Origin: Leptospira yanagawae serovar Saopaulo str. Sao Paulo = ATCC 700523
GTDB lineage: Bacteria > Spirochaetota > Leptospiria > Leptospirales > Leptospiraceae
DNA: 64,000 nt
Reading direction: 5' to 3'
NCBI RefSeq assembly: GCF_000332475.2
Contig: NZ_AOGX02000008.1
Coordinates: 266,087 to 330,086, forward strand
A program made the translations under genes and the position numbers. This document shows, in pieces, positions 56,512 through 63,766 of the stretch (position 1 is the stretch's first letter; every line of letters begins with the position of its first letter). The notes under the pieces were generated by a model, which did not search any database, had not been told where the DNA came from, and worked only from the letters and a program-made list of their open reading frames with translations.

Positions 56512-57978
56512 TTACGTTGTGGTGAGATGAAAGTCCTGGTAGTCTGGAGTTTTCATTTCCTTTTCCCATCTGCTCCAAGTGTATGGCCACATCGCTGGGT
56601 CACCATCTGGGTCTAAATACCAACTTTGGCAACCACCGAGCCACACCGTACCAGCCATTCCCTTCTTTAAGTAAGCAGCAAATCGTTGTAAGGCTTCTTC
56701 TTTGGCATCTATCACATCGAATTTACCATTTCGCCAGTCATTTATAATTTTTAGTACATATTTCGTTTGCACTTCACTCATCGCAATGACAGAAAAATTT
56801 CCAATCGGTGTGTTTGGACCCAACATCAAAACAAAATTGGGAAAATGGGGGATGAATAGAGATCGATAAGCCTGTACTTTCTTTTTCCAAACAGTTTCAA
56901 TCGAAATTCCATTTTCCCCTCTTAAATCCATAGGTCGCATAAAATGAAATGGATGGAAACCTGTTGCAAGAATTAATACATCTAATTCATGCAATTTGCC
57001 GTCCTTTGTGATGACTCCATTGTCTGTGATCCTCTCAATTCCTTCTGTCACCAAATCCGCGTTTGGTTTTTGAATGGCATCATAAAAGGTTGAATTTACA
57101 ATGACTCGTTTGCAACCAACCCGATAATTCGGTGTTAGTTTTTGGCGTAAGATAGGATCTTTGACGGAAGTTCGCAAATTTCGTTTGCACAAAAAACTCA
57201 TAAGTAAATGTGGAATTTTTTTTCCAATCACTGCCTTAGAAAACGTTTGTTCGACGGCAAACGTATACCATTTATGAAAACGTTTTAATACGTTCGGTTC
57301 CTTTCTCCATTTTCTTTTGTCTTCTTCTGTATAGATGGTATCGGGTACTTTCACAATCCATTGTGGTGTCCTTTGGAAAACGGAAACTTTTTTACCTATT
57401 TTGATCATTTCTGGAATCACTTGTGCCGCTGTGGATCCTGTTCCAATCACACCAATTCGTTTTCCTTCCAAAGATACGGAATGGTCCCATTCTGCTGTAT
57501 GAAAACACTTTCCTTTGAAGGAATCGAGTCCGGGTATATTTGGTTTTGCAGGATGGTGTAAGATTCCTGTTGCAGAAATCAGAAAATCGGATACGTATGT
57601 TTGACCTTTTGAAGTTTTTGTGGTCCATTTTCCATTTTGATAATGTGCTTCTACCACAGCTTCATTGAAGTGGATTTTGGGAGTGACCTTATACTCATCA
57701 CTCACTCGTTTAAAATAGGTATGGATTTCGTTTCCATGGGCAAACCTATGGCTCCATTCAGGATTCGGTGCAAAACTATAGGTATACATATGGGCAGGGA
57801 TATCACAGGCAACACCTGGGTAGGTATTTTCTCTCCAAGTTCCGCCCAAATCATTTTTCTTCTCCAGTATTGTAATGTCTTTTACGCCAATTCTCTCCAA
57901 TTCAATGGCGAGTAGGATTCCTGTCATACCCGCACCGATGATCACAACTTTTGGATCTCGTACCGTCTGTTTTGTCAT
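56512..57978 (-). CDS. Flavin-containing (Baeyer-Villiger-type) monooxygenase
   Basis: A 488-residue class B flavoprotein. Two Rossmann motifs, GAGMTG near the start (FAD) and GVIGTGSTAAQV near 175 (NADPH), flank the BVMO fingerprint FKGKCFHTAEWD (FxGxxxHxxxWP/D). GTWRENTYPGVACDIPAHMYTY and ATGFHPF are also typical. Such enzymes oxidise ketones or other lipophilic substrates using NADPH and O2; the substrate is unknown. ATG 57978 has AGGA upstream and is preferred over 57990. The gene is divergent from the ArsR/AHSA1 pair. Confidence 0.88.
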   Translation of the reverse strand: MTKQTVRDPKVVIIGAGMTGILLAIELERIGVKDITILEKKNDLGGTWRENTYPGVACDIPAHMYTYSFAPNPEWSHRFAHGNEIHTYFKRVSDEYKVTPKIHFNEAVVEAHYQNGKWTTKTSKGQTYVSDFLISATGILHHPAKPNIPGLDSFKGKCFHTAEWDHSVSLEGKRIGVIGTGSTAAQVIPEMIKIGKKVSVFQRTPQWIVKVPDTIYTEEDKRKWRKEPNVLKRFHKWYTFAVEQTFSKAVIGKKIPHLLMSFLCKRNLRTSVKDPILRQKLTPNYRVGCKRVIVNSTFYDAIQKPNADLVTEGIERITDNGVITKDGKLHELDVLILATGFHPFHFMRPMDLRGENGISIETVWKKKVQAYRSLFIPHFPNFVLMLGPNTPIGNFSVIAMSEVQTKYVLKIINDWRNGKFDVIDAKEEALQRFAAYLKKGMAGTVWLGGCQSWYLDPDGDPAMWPYTWSRWEKEMKTPDYQDFHLTTT

Positions 57979-57990
57979 TCCGTTCCTCAT

Positions 57991-58255
57991 GCATCAAACA
58001 CCGAAATTCATTGAGTTGAACAATGTTCCGTTTTTAATCTTTGGAAGAAAATGAAATCCAATGAAAGTACATTTGCAACTAAAAAAACATAAATGAGGTA
58101 AAAAAGGAAATTTGGTTTCAATTTTTGTAATCAGACTCATTCTAAAACCAATCTTCATCTAGGAACGATTTGAATACATGTTCAAAGGTTTCCTTCAAAA
58201 GAATGGCATTTCCTGCCACCGAAACATAGTAAATATATTTGGGATTTGGTATCTT
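57991..58255. other. Divergent intergenic region
   Basis: A 265-bp AT-rich gap between the flavin monooxygenase (minus) and the ArsR operator array (plus). I see no gene, RNA or repeat in it. It presumably carries the monooxygenase promoter. Confidence 0.5.
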
Positions 58256-58319
58256 GTTAATTAAATAAATTCTTAATTAAGCCTTGACTTAATTAAGTAG
58301 ATGCTTAATTATATATTAT
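58256..58319 (+). promoter_or_regulatory. Four phased TTAATTAA-type boxes and promoter of the ArsR gene
   Basis: Four boxes at 58256 (GTTAATTAAA), 58272 (CTTAATTAAG), 58288 (CTTAATTAAG) and 58304 (CTTAATTATA) begin exactly 16 bp apart; the middle two are perfect palindromes. The last unit ends at 58319, right at the ATG of the regulator. TTGACT (58284-58289) and AATTAT (58307-58312, 17-bp spacer) form a promoter that would initiate almost at the ATG, so the mRNA would be leaderless; no ribosome site exists. The array overlaps both promoter elements, as expected for autorepression. Confidence 0.7.
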
Positions 58320-58640
58320 ATGAATAGTTTTTTAGCTTTGGGTGATGATACAAGGCGAGAAATTGTACTTCTAATTGCCAAAAATGGAGAAATGACTTCC
58401 ACTTCCATTTCCAAACACTTTACAATCAGTGCTCCTGCAATCTCCCAACACTTACAGTTATTAAGGGAATTAAGATTACTAAATGTTAAAAAAGAAGCTC
58501 AAAAAAGGATCTATTCTGTCAATATGGATGGTTTCTCTGAAATGGAAGAATTGATTTTAAAAGTGAAGGAAGACTGGAGCAAACGATTGAACCGACTTGA
58601 ACGATATGCATTAAAATTAAAGAAGGGAAAAAAAATATGA
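58320..58640 (+). CDS. ArsR-family transcriptional regulator
   Basis: A 106-residue winged-helix repressor-like protein ([49 protein letters not shown]). The metal-binding CVC motif of metal-sensing ArsR proteins is absent, so it does not look like an arsenic or cadmium sensor. It overlaps the AHSA1 gene by 4 bp. ArsR + AHSA1/SRPBCC pairs are common in bacteria; the ligand is unknown. Confidence 0.88.
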   Translation: MNSFLALGDDTRREIVLLIAKNGEMTSTSISKHFTISAPAISQHLQLLRELRLLNVKKEAQKRIYSVNMDGFSEMEELILKVKEDWSKRLNRLERYALKLKKGKKI

Positions 58641-59116
58641 GTCCATCACAAATCATAACAGGTATTTCAGAAAACAAAGTAACATATCAAAAGTATTTTG
58701 ATGTTTCACCAGATTTGTTATTTGAAGTTTGGTCTGATCCGAAACACCTAAAGGAATGGTGGGGTCCAGATGGTTTTACTCTTTCCGTGATTTCTTTTGA
58801 TTTTAGAAAAGGAGGATTTTTTGAATTCATTATGCATGGACCGGATGGCCAAGATTATAAAAATAAAATCCAATTCCTAAATATTGTAATACCGCGATTG
58901 ATAACCTATCAACATGTAGGTGATGGGGAAGGAGATGAAGATGTAAATTTTCAGTCGGATATTGTTTTTGAAAAATCTGGTAATGGTACAAACCTTACGA
59001 TGATACAAATTTTCTCATCTAAACACGAATTAGAAAGAGTGAATGAAAAATATGGTGCGATTGAGGGTGGAAAACAACATATCGGGAATCTGCAAAAGTA
59101 TTTAGAAAAAATGTAA
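58637..59116 (+). CDS. AHSA1/SRPBCC-domain protein
   Basis: A 159-residue START-like fold protein. The family pattern is visible: [29 protein letters not shown], then [13 protein letters not shown] and an ending [26 protein letters not shown] proteins bind hydrophobic ligands in a deep cavity. It is coupled to the ArsR gene, so the pair is likely a ligand-responsive module. The monooxygenase next to it may act on the same lipophilic compounds (inference). Confidence 0.85.
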   Translation: MSPSQIITGISENKVTYQKYFDVSPDLLFEVWSDPKHLKEWWGPDGFTLSVISFDFRKGGFFEFIMHGPDGQDYKNKIQFLNIVIPRLITYQHVGDGEGDEDVNFQSDIVFEKSGNGTNLTMIQIFSSKHELERVNEKYGAIEGGKQHIGNLQKYLEKM

Positions 59117-59118
59117 AC

Positions 59119-59214
59119 TTAGATTGTTTTAAATTTTTCGATATATCTCTTCGTTTCTTCTAAATTAGATGGATCACATTTAAATCCTTTGAATGTAACT
59201 GATGATCATAAAAA
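59119..59214 (-). pseudogene. Possible C-terminal gene remnant
   Basis: In the minus frame ending at 59119-59121 a peptide VTFKGFKCDPSNLEETKRYI...KFKTI reads like a normal protein tail but stops within about 30 codons upstream (TGA). It may be the tail of a gene lost in the surrounding decayed region. Very short, so weak. Confidence 0.25.
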
Positions 59215-59885
59215 GAGTAAAGAAAGAATATTGCCAAACAGATTGCAAAGACAATCTCTTTTCAGTAATGGAAACTTGTTTCCCCAACAATTTGGACGAG
59301 AATCAAACTTTTTTATTTTTTTTAATTTCATATGCATTATCTCTGAAAACCTGAAACATGATAGATCTTATTATAATCCTTTATGATAAGTATAGCATAC
59401 ATCACCTGCACATGAGTGAATCGTTTCCTTATCTAATTTGGAGTAGATTTTAAGTTGATGCAACGACTAGTGTTTCGAGTAGATTCTTATGTGATGCAGC
59501 GAGTTACTTCCCATAATTAGTATTATGTCACATTAGGTGATTGCTTGGTTTGTATAGAAAGGCACATCGGTAACACATTAGATCACTCACATGGGTTACA
59601 CTTTGATTCATTTATTCTATACTGTATATCCGATGGTATTTTGTAACGCAAATTAACTGGTTCCTATATATTCTCTTTGGTATTGCCTTCTATATTCTTT
59701 TAAAGAATAGAATCGATTCCAGGAAGTTATAATCCAGTCTTCATTTCATGGAATACATCGTCACCCGTCCATCAATTACATCGATCATCATGGTCAATAC
59801 CTGAATCATCTACAATTGTGAGTGTTGTTATTGGTTTGTTAGTTAGTTTTGGATTACGAAGCATCACCTATCAGCATACAAATAC
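59215..59885. other. Non-coding, apparently decayed region
   Basis: About 670 bp with stops in all frames and no gene I can support. It holds an imperfect 36-bp tandem repeat (59441-59476 and 59477-59512, GAGTAGATT... GATGCA.CGA). Between the AHSA1 gene and the IS-flanked lipoprotein, it looks like remnants of earlier rearrangement. Confidence 0.5.
59441..59512. repeat. Imperfect 36-bp tandem repeat
   Basis: Two copies of a 36-bp unit beginning GAGTAGATT and sharing GATGCA at the middle, about two-thirds identical. No gene overlaps it. Confidence 0.4.
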
Positions 59886-60149
59886 TTAATCAGGCAATGG
59901 CCAACGAATTGATTCTTTTTCACATTTTTGTAGTTCAAGGTGAGTTAAAAGGCAAACTCCCAAAAGTACATCTAATCGTAGTTCTTTTTGTTCCTCAACT
60001 GATGAGCTATTGTAGATGCCAATTAAAATTGCACACCCATCATAATTTTCATAACCAGAGGTGATTTTGCATTGTTCTTTAAAATTGCAATTAATCGAAA
60101 TACTTAGTAAAACTATGAATATAACCCACCTAAAATATTTATTTTTCAT
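59886..60149 (-). CDS. Small Cys-containing lipoprotein
   Basis: An 87-residue protein with a signal peptide (MKNKYFRWVIFIVLLSISINC) and lipobox Cys near 21, then a short mature domain with four further cysteines (about 27, 39, 66 and 75), which could form two disulfides. Family unknown. On the minus strand its ATG lies only 22 bp from the IS3 element end, with GGAAGAG as ribosome site in between, so its own promoter was displaced by the insertion. Confidence 0.6.
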   Translation of the reverse strand: MKNKYFRWVIFIVLLSISINCNFKEQCKITSGYENYDGCAILIGIYNSSSVEEQKELRLDVLLGVCLLTHLELQKCEKESIRWPLPD

Positions 60150-60171
60150 AAAGGCTCTTCCATTTTAAAAC

Positions 60172-60201
60172 TGGAGTTCCTAACGGATTATATACTCGAC
60201 A
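60172..60201 (+). repeat. Left inverted repeat of the IS3 element
   Basis: Begins TGGAGTTCCTAACGG and ends near ATATACTCG. It matches the reverse complement of the right end with a few differences. Confidence 0.75.
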
Positions 60202-60231
60202 ATAGGCAACAAACGACTACAAGAGGTTGCC

Positions 60232-60510
60232 ATGAAGCGTAGAAAACAATACACAACAGAGTTTAAGAGGGAATCGGTTCAATATTTAATATCAAGTGGG
60301 AAATCCCAGAATATGGTATGCCAAGAACTAGGACTCCCTAATGGGATACTAGGCAGATGGAAAAAGGAACTAGATCAAAATCAAACCGAGAATGGATCTC
60401 TGCAAGATGTTCGAGACAAGAGGATCCAGGAGCTTGAACGTGAAGTTCAAAATTTAAAACAGCAGAGGGATATTTTAAAAAAGGCAATGGGCATCACTTT
60501 AAGTCCTTAG
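60232..60510 (+). CDS. IS3-family transposase OrfA
   Basis: A 92-residue DNA-binding protein: HTH (FKRESVQYLISSGKSQNMVCQELGLPNGILGRWKKEL) and a leucine-zipper-like end (IQELEREVQNLKQQRDILKKAMG). It ends at TAG 60508-60510. The heptamer A AAA AAG at 60477-60483 near its end is a standard -1 slippery site. Confidence 0.93.
   Translation: MKRRKQYTTEFKRESVQYLISSGKSQNMVCQELGLPNGILGRWKKELDQNQTENGSLQDVRDKRIQELEREVQNLKQQRDILKKAMGITLSP
60477..60483 (+). other. Predicted programmed -1 frameshift site
   Basis: The heptamer A-AAA-AAG in the OrfA frame (codons AAA AAG at 60478-60483). Downstream, the -1 frame stays open through the OrfB start and to its end, so slippage would make the OrfAB fusion transposase. 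Confidence 0.75.
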
Positions 60511-60527
60511 AAGATAAATATCTATTT

Positions 60528-61391
60528 ATGAAAGAACATAGGGAATCCTGTGGGTTTTCTATCAAAGTGATGTCCGAAGTATTAGATATTAAACACAAGG
60601 GATTTTATCCTTGGTTGAAAAAGTCGAAGTTGATTCGAAATCAAAAAAGTATAGAGATTTTATCTGAAATTCAAAGATTCCACAAGGGAGATTTGCTTTC
60701 TTATGGAAGTCCGAGAGTTCAGAAAGAACTAAAAGCAAGGGGAATCAAAGTCAGTTTACCTACTGTGGCTAAAATTATGCGGGAAAATGGGATAAAAGCC
60801 ATTACAACAAGGAAATTCAAGCCTCCTGTGACGACAGATTCCAATCATGAAGAAACAATTAGTCCAAACTTGCTTGAACAAAACTTTGACGTTTCTACAC
60901 CAAACACAGTGTATGTGACTGATATTACCTACATTCCCTATTTGTTTGGATTTCTATATCTATGTAAATTCAAAGATATATGCACAAAGAAGATTGTTGG
61001 ATGGGCTGTTGACACTCATATGAAAACATCTCTCGTTATGAAAGCATTTGAAAATGCTATTGAGAATCAAAAACCAAGTAAAGGACTTATCATCCATTCC
61101 GATAGAGGAAGTCAGTATGCGAGTAGAGAATTTCGTGAACAACTAACATCAAAAGGATTTATTCAAAGCATGAGTAGAAAAGGAAATTGTTGGGACAATG
61201 CTCCTGCTGAATCTTTTTTTGCTACATTAAAAAGAGAGTTTACAAATCATAAGAACTTCCATTCCTTAGAACAGGCTCGAAGTTCTCTATTTGAGTATAT
61301 CGAGGTTTTTTATAACAGAAAGCGTTTGCATTCTAAAATTGGATACAAAGCTCCTGTTACATTTGAAAATGAATTTCATGCCTATTCGTGA
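60528..61391 (+). CDS. IS3-family transposase OrfB (DDE integrase)
   Basis: A 287-residue integrase-core protein. Catalytic residues Asp132 (YVTDITYI), Asp192 (IIHSDRGSQYAS) and Glu228 (NAPAESFFATLK) fit the DDE pattern with 35 residues between the second Asp and Glu. An HTH_21-type N-terminal domain precedes it. It lies in the -1 frame relative to OrfA, and its own ATG at 60528 may also be used. Confidence 0.95.
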   Translation: MKEHRESCGFSIKVMSEVLDIKHKGFYPWLKKSKLIRNQKSIEILSEIQRFHKGDLLSYGSPRVQKELKARGIKVSLPTVAKIMRENGIKAITTRKFKPPVTTDSNHEETISPNLLEQNFDVSTPNTVYVTDITYIPYLFGFLYLCKFKDICTKKIVGWAVDTHMKTSLVMKAFENAIENQKPSKGLIIHSDRGSQYASREFREQLTSKGFIQSMSRKGNCWDNAPAESFFATLKREFTNHKNFHSLEQARSSLFEYIEVFYNRKRLHSKIGYKAPVTFENEFHAYS

Positions 61392-61415
61392 GTATATTTT
61401 TACTTAGGAACTTCA
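61390..61415 (+). repeat. Right inverted repeat of the IS3 element
   Basis: Ends TTAGGAACTTCA at 61415. Together with the left repeat it defines the element borders. It begins within the OrfB stop codon. Confidence 0.75.
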
Positions 61416-61464
61416 AACTTCAATTTTATCTTAATTCTAATTTCCTTACTAACTTCCAATAGTC

Positions 61465-61758
61465 ATGTTAGAATTCCCATGCTTTGCAAATCTTCCAGAT
61501 AGCATTTGGAATCTATTGTTTCGAATCTTCATTCGATCTAGACAACCATTGTATATTGTTGCCAATGTTACTACAGAATCAAAACCTAACGTAAATAATG
61601 CAGATCCAACTACTGTGGCCTATAAGTCACTTATCCTAGTTCGAAACGTAAACAAAGGAAAAGTGTATCGATTTGATGCCAAGTGCACCGATCGATTCCA
61701 TAATGTATTTTTTTCTCAAAATGGGTTCGCTTGCGCAACTAAGTATCAGATTCAATAA
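61465..61758 (+). CDS. Hypothetical protein or gene fragment
   Basis: A 97-residue open frame. Its second half (VRNVNKGKVYRFDAKC, FFSQNGFACATKY) looks like a real protein tail with two cysteines, while its first part is less convincing and an upstream in-frame stop lies close to the start. It could be the 3' end of an older gene disrupted before or by the IS. It has no clear ribosome site, so the status is uncertain. Confidence 0.35.
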   Translation: MLEFPCFANLPDSIWNLLFRIFIRSRQPLYIVANVTTESKPNVNNADPTTVAYKSLILVRNVNKGKVYRFDAKCTDRFHNVFFSQNGFACATKYQIQ

Positions 61759-61770
61759 ATTCATTGGAAA

Positions 61771-62370
61771 TTAATATCCTTTTTGGAACATCATCCTGTT
61801 GGATTCCAGTTTCCCATCGACTTTAGAATCAATGATTTTATTCAGTCCCACTTCGATAGCAGATTGAATGCTTGCAGATATGGTTTTTTCTGATTCTTGG
61901 TCATTTGGACTAAATGGAATGGTTTTTGTTTCGATGGGTTCTGACTGACCTAAAATGCGAAACGTTTCACCTGATTCTTTCACTAACAAAAATTCAACGA
62001 TCGAAGCAAACGAAGCATGATGGAAGTTGGTTGTACCCTCCTCAAAAACAAGAGTTCGATTGACCTGAACTTTTCGCAGTAAGATTGTCCCAGGTTCCAT
62101 AGTATCATTTTCATTTCTCACTTTGAATGAACTCACATCAAATACCTGTGATGCGAATGTCTGAAAAGAATTGAGAGCAAATTTCCCGATCGAAATTTCT
62201 AAATTGGGTCCCACTTTTAGTACTTTTGTAGGAAGGTCAAATTCATATTGCAACGCAAAGGAGGACCTTTTTCCTTCCTTTTCTTTGGTATTACCTAAAT
62301 CTCTTTCGGGTGAGCGACAGGAAACAAACAAGAATAAGGTCGATAGAAATAAAAAATATAAAGTTCTCAA
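61771..62370 (-). CDS. Putative lipoprotein
   Basis: A 199-residue exported protein with lipobox LFLFVSC (Cys near 18). The mature part is beta-rich with EFDLPTKVLKVGPNLEISIG, TILLRKVQVNRTLVFEE and SIVEFLLVKESGETFRILG. Family unknown. Convergent with the 61465 frame and divergent from the DoxX-like gene (205 bp). Confidence 0.7.
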   Translation of the reverse strand: MRTLYFLFLSTLFLFVSCRSPERDLGNTKEKEGKRSSFALQYEFDLPTKVLKVGPNLEISIGKFALNSFQTFASQVFDVSSFKVRNENDTMEPGTILLRKVQVNRTLVFEEGTTNFHHASFASIVEFLLVKESGETFRILGQSEPIETKTIPFSPNDQESEKTISASIQSAIEVGLNKIIDSKVDGKLESNRMMFQKGY

Positions 62371-62575
62371 CGATTATGCCTAATCATCAATTTCATTGGA
62401 TTGGGAATATATTGCCCAAGGAAGCAAGAAAAATGAGCAAATTGCATTAAATTTTTAAATTTTGCGGTTGGAAATGGAAGGCAAATCCCTTACGATTCAG
62501 TAGATATTTGTGAATTGTTTCCAGGATTTAGTACGGAAATGATGGTTTTGTTTGCAATATCTGAAGGAGAAATTG

Positions 62576-62968
62576 ATGAAAATTGTGTATATCATTGTTC
62601 GAGTTTTGTTAGGTGCTCTTTTTCTTTTTTCTTCCATTGCCGTTCTGTTTAATTTGGTTCAAGAGCCAGAATTAACAGGTAATTTTAAAGTTTTCAACGA
62701 AGGATTGAAGGCTTCGGGTTATTTCATTACTTTGCTTAAATTAACAGAACTTGTCTGTGCTTTGGCGTTTTTGTTTGGACGTTTTGTGCCTTTAGCATCC
62801 GTCATCATCGCGCCGATTACCATAAATATTTTCTTTGTCCATTTGTTGTTGGCACAAGATGGATTGCCAATTGGTATTTTTGTAGTCCTTGCCAACGCAT
62901 TTTTGGGATATTACAATCGATCTGCTTTCAAACCATTATTTGTTCCAGTTTACAAGAACGAAGTTTAG
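62576..62968 (+). CDS. DoxX-like small membrane protein
   Basis: A 130-residue integral membrane protein with four hydrophobic helices (about 4-24, 45-65, 72-92 and 98-115), matching the DoxX/DoxD-like superfamily (VRVLLGALFLFSSIAVLFN opening). AAGGAG upstream supports ATG 62576. Function in this family is not settled; thiosulfate:quinone oxidoreductase subunit or redox-stress roles are known for relatives. Confidence 0.75.
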   Translation: MKIVYIIVRVLLGALFLFSSIAVLFNLVQEPELTGNFKVFNEGLKASGYFITLLKLTELVCALAFLFGRFVPLASVIIAPITINIFFVHLLLAQDGLPIGIFVVLANAFLGYYNRSAFKPLFVPVYKNEV

Positions 62969-62981
62969 GTGAAAAATGCTG

Positions 62982-63674
62982 TTAGAGTGAGCCAACTTTG
63001 ACAGTTTCAAAAAATTGCACTTCCCCTGAAGATGTATCATAAAAGGCAGGAACAATTTTAAAGGCACCAGCGTCCACCTGCTCTTTTAAGTAGATACTTG
63101 ATTCTAGGATTTCTGTGATGGAATTCAATACATTCGCTTTCACTACATGATTGAAGATATGTTCGTTCCCTTCTTTTTTGATTTGAAGATTGGAATCGGA
63201 ACCATCGATTGCTTTTTGGATTTTATTTGTGATACTCGCAATATTTCCGTCTTTAAGTGAATAGATAGCACTTGAAACAGCACCACAGTTGGAATGGCCT
63301 AAGACAACGATGAGTTTTGTTCCAATTTTGGCACAAGATAGTTCCAAACTTCCTAATATTTCTTGGTTCACTATATTGCCCGCTATGCGAATGGATATAA
63401 GATCACCAAGGCCAGCATCAAAAATGATTTCCGGACTCGTCCTAGAATCAATACAAGATAAGACAACCGCGATTGGATTTTGTCCAAATGCAGTGGCGTT
63501 TACTTGGTGTTTAAAATATTTTTCAGACCACTTTCCCTTTACAAATCGTTCGTTTCCTCGTTTAAGGAATTGTAAAATTTCGTTAGGCGATAACTTTTGT
63601 TGTGCTTCTTTGTCCAGGATGTTTACAAATTGAACTTGGTCAGTTAGTTCATAGTTTTCTTTCACACCAACCAA
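62982..63674 (-). CDS. Carbonic anhydrase domain (beta class) of a truncated SulP fusion
   Basis: A 230-residue reading (from TTG 63674) containing a beta-class carbonic anhydrase. Zinc ligands Cys74 (VLSCIDSR, with the Asp76/Arg78 dyad), His127 and Cys130 (LGHSNCGA) are intact. The first 40 residues are a linker. Reading continues in the same frame upstream into a STAS-like segment (VTTNCNFIDHDILEILEEF) up to 63766, where an insertion sequence begins, so the native protein was a SulP-type anion transporter fused to carbonic anhydrase whose transporter half is lost. It may be made from an internal start or an IS promoter, or not at all. Confidence 0.85.
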   Translation of the reverse strand: MVGVKENYELTDQVQFVNILDKEAQQKLSPNEILQFLKRGNERFVKGKWSEKYFKHQVNATAFGQNPIAVVLSCIDSRTSPEIIFDAGLGDLISIRIAGNIVNQEILGSLELSCAKIGTKLIVVLGHSNCGAVSSAIYSLKDGNIASITNKIQKAIDGSDSNLQIKKEGNEHIFNHVVKANVLNSITEILESSIYLKEQVDAGAFKIVPAFYDTSSGEVQFFETVKVGSL

Positions 63675-63766
63675 ATTCAGTTGGATGTTCTTTTCTATTG
63701 ATACGACTGATTTAAACTCTTCTAAGATTTCTAAAATATCATGATCGATGAAATTACAATTGGTAG
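63675..63766 (-). pseudogene. STAS-domain remnant of a SulP transporter, cut by an IS
   Basis: The frame upstream of the carbonic anhydrase encodes about 30 residues with the STAS signature NFIDHDILEILEEF and is broken exactly at the left end of the mobile element (63767). It shows that the carbonic anhydrase is the C-terminal domain of a former SulP-type fusion protein. Confidence 0.75.

Larger units (their letters stand above)
60172..61415 (+). mobile_element. Complete IS3-family insertion sequence
   Basis: About 1244 bp bounded by imperfect inverted repeats: left end begins TGGAGTTCCTAA (60172) and right end read in reverse begins TGAAGTTCCTAA (61415); a second match AATATACTC/TATATACTC lies further in. 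The 3-bp AAC flanks both ends (60169-60171 and 61416-61418), typical target duplication for IS3. Contains orfA and orfB in a -1 arrangement. It appears intact and potentially active. Confidence 0.88.

Noticed and set aside
59849..60064. Plus-strand frame opposite the small lipoprotein
   Set aside because: It overlaps a frame with a convincing signal peptide and lipobox on the minus strand and has no ribosome site or recognisable features.
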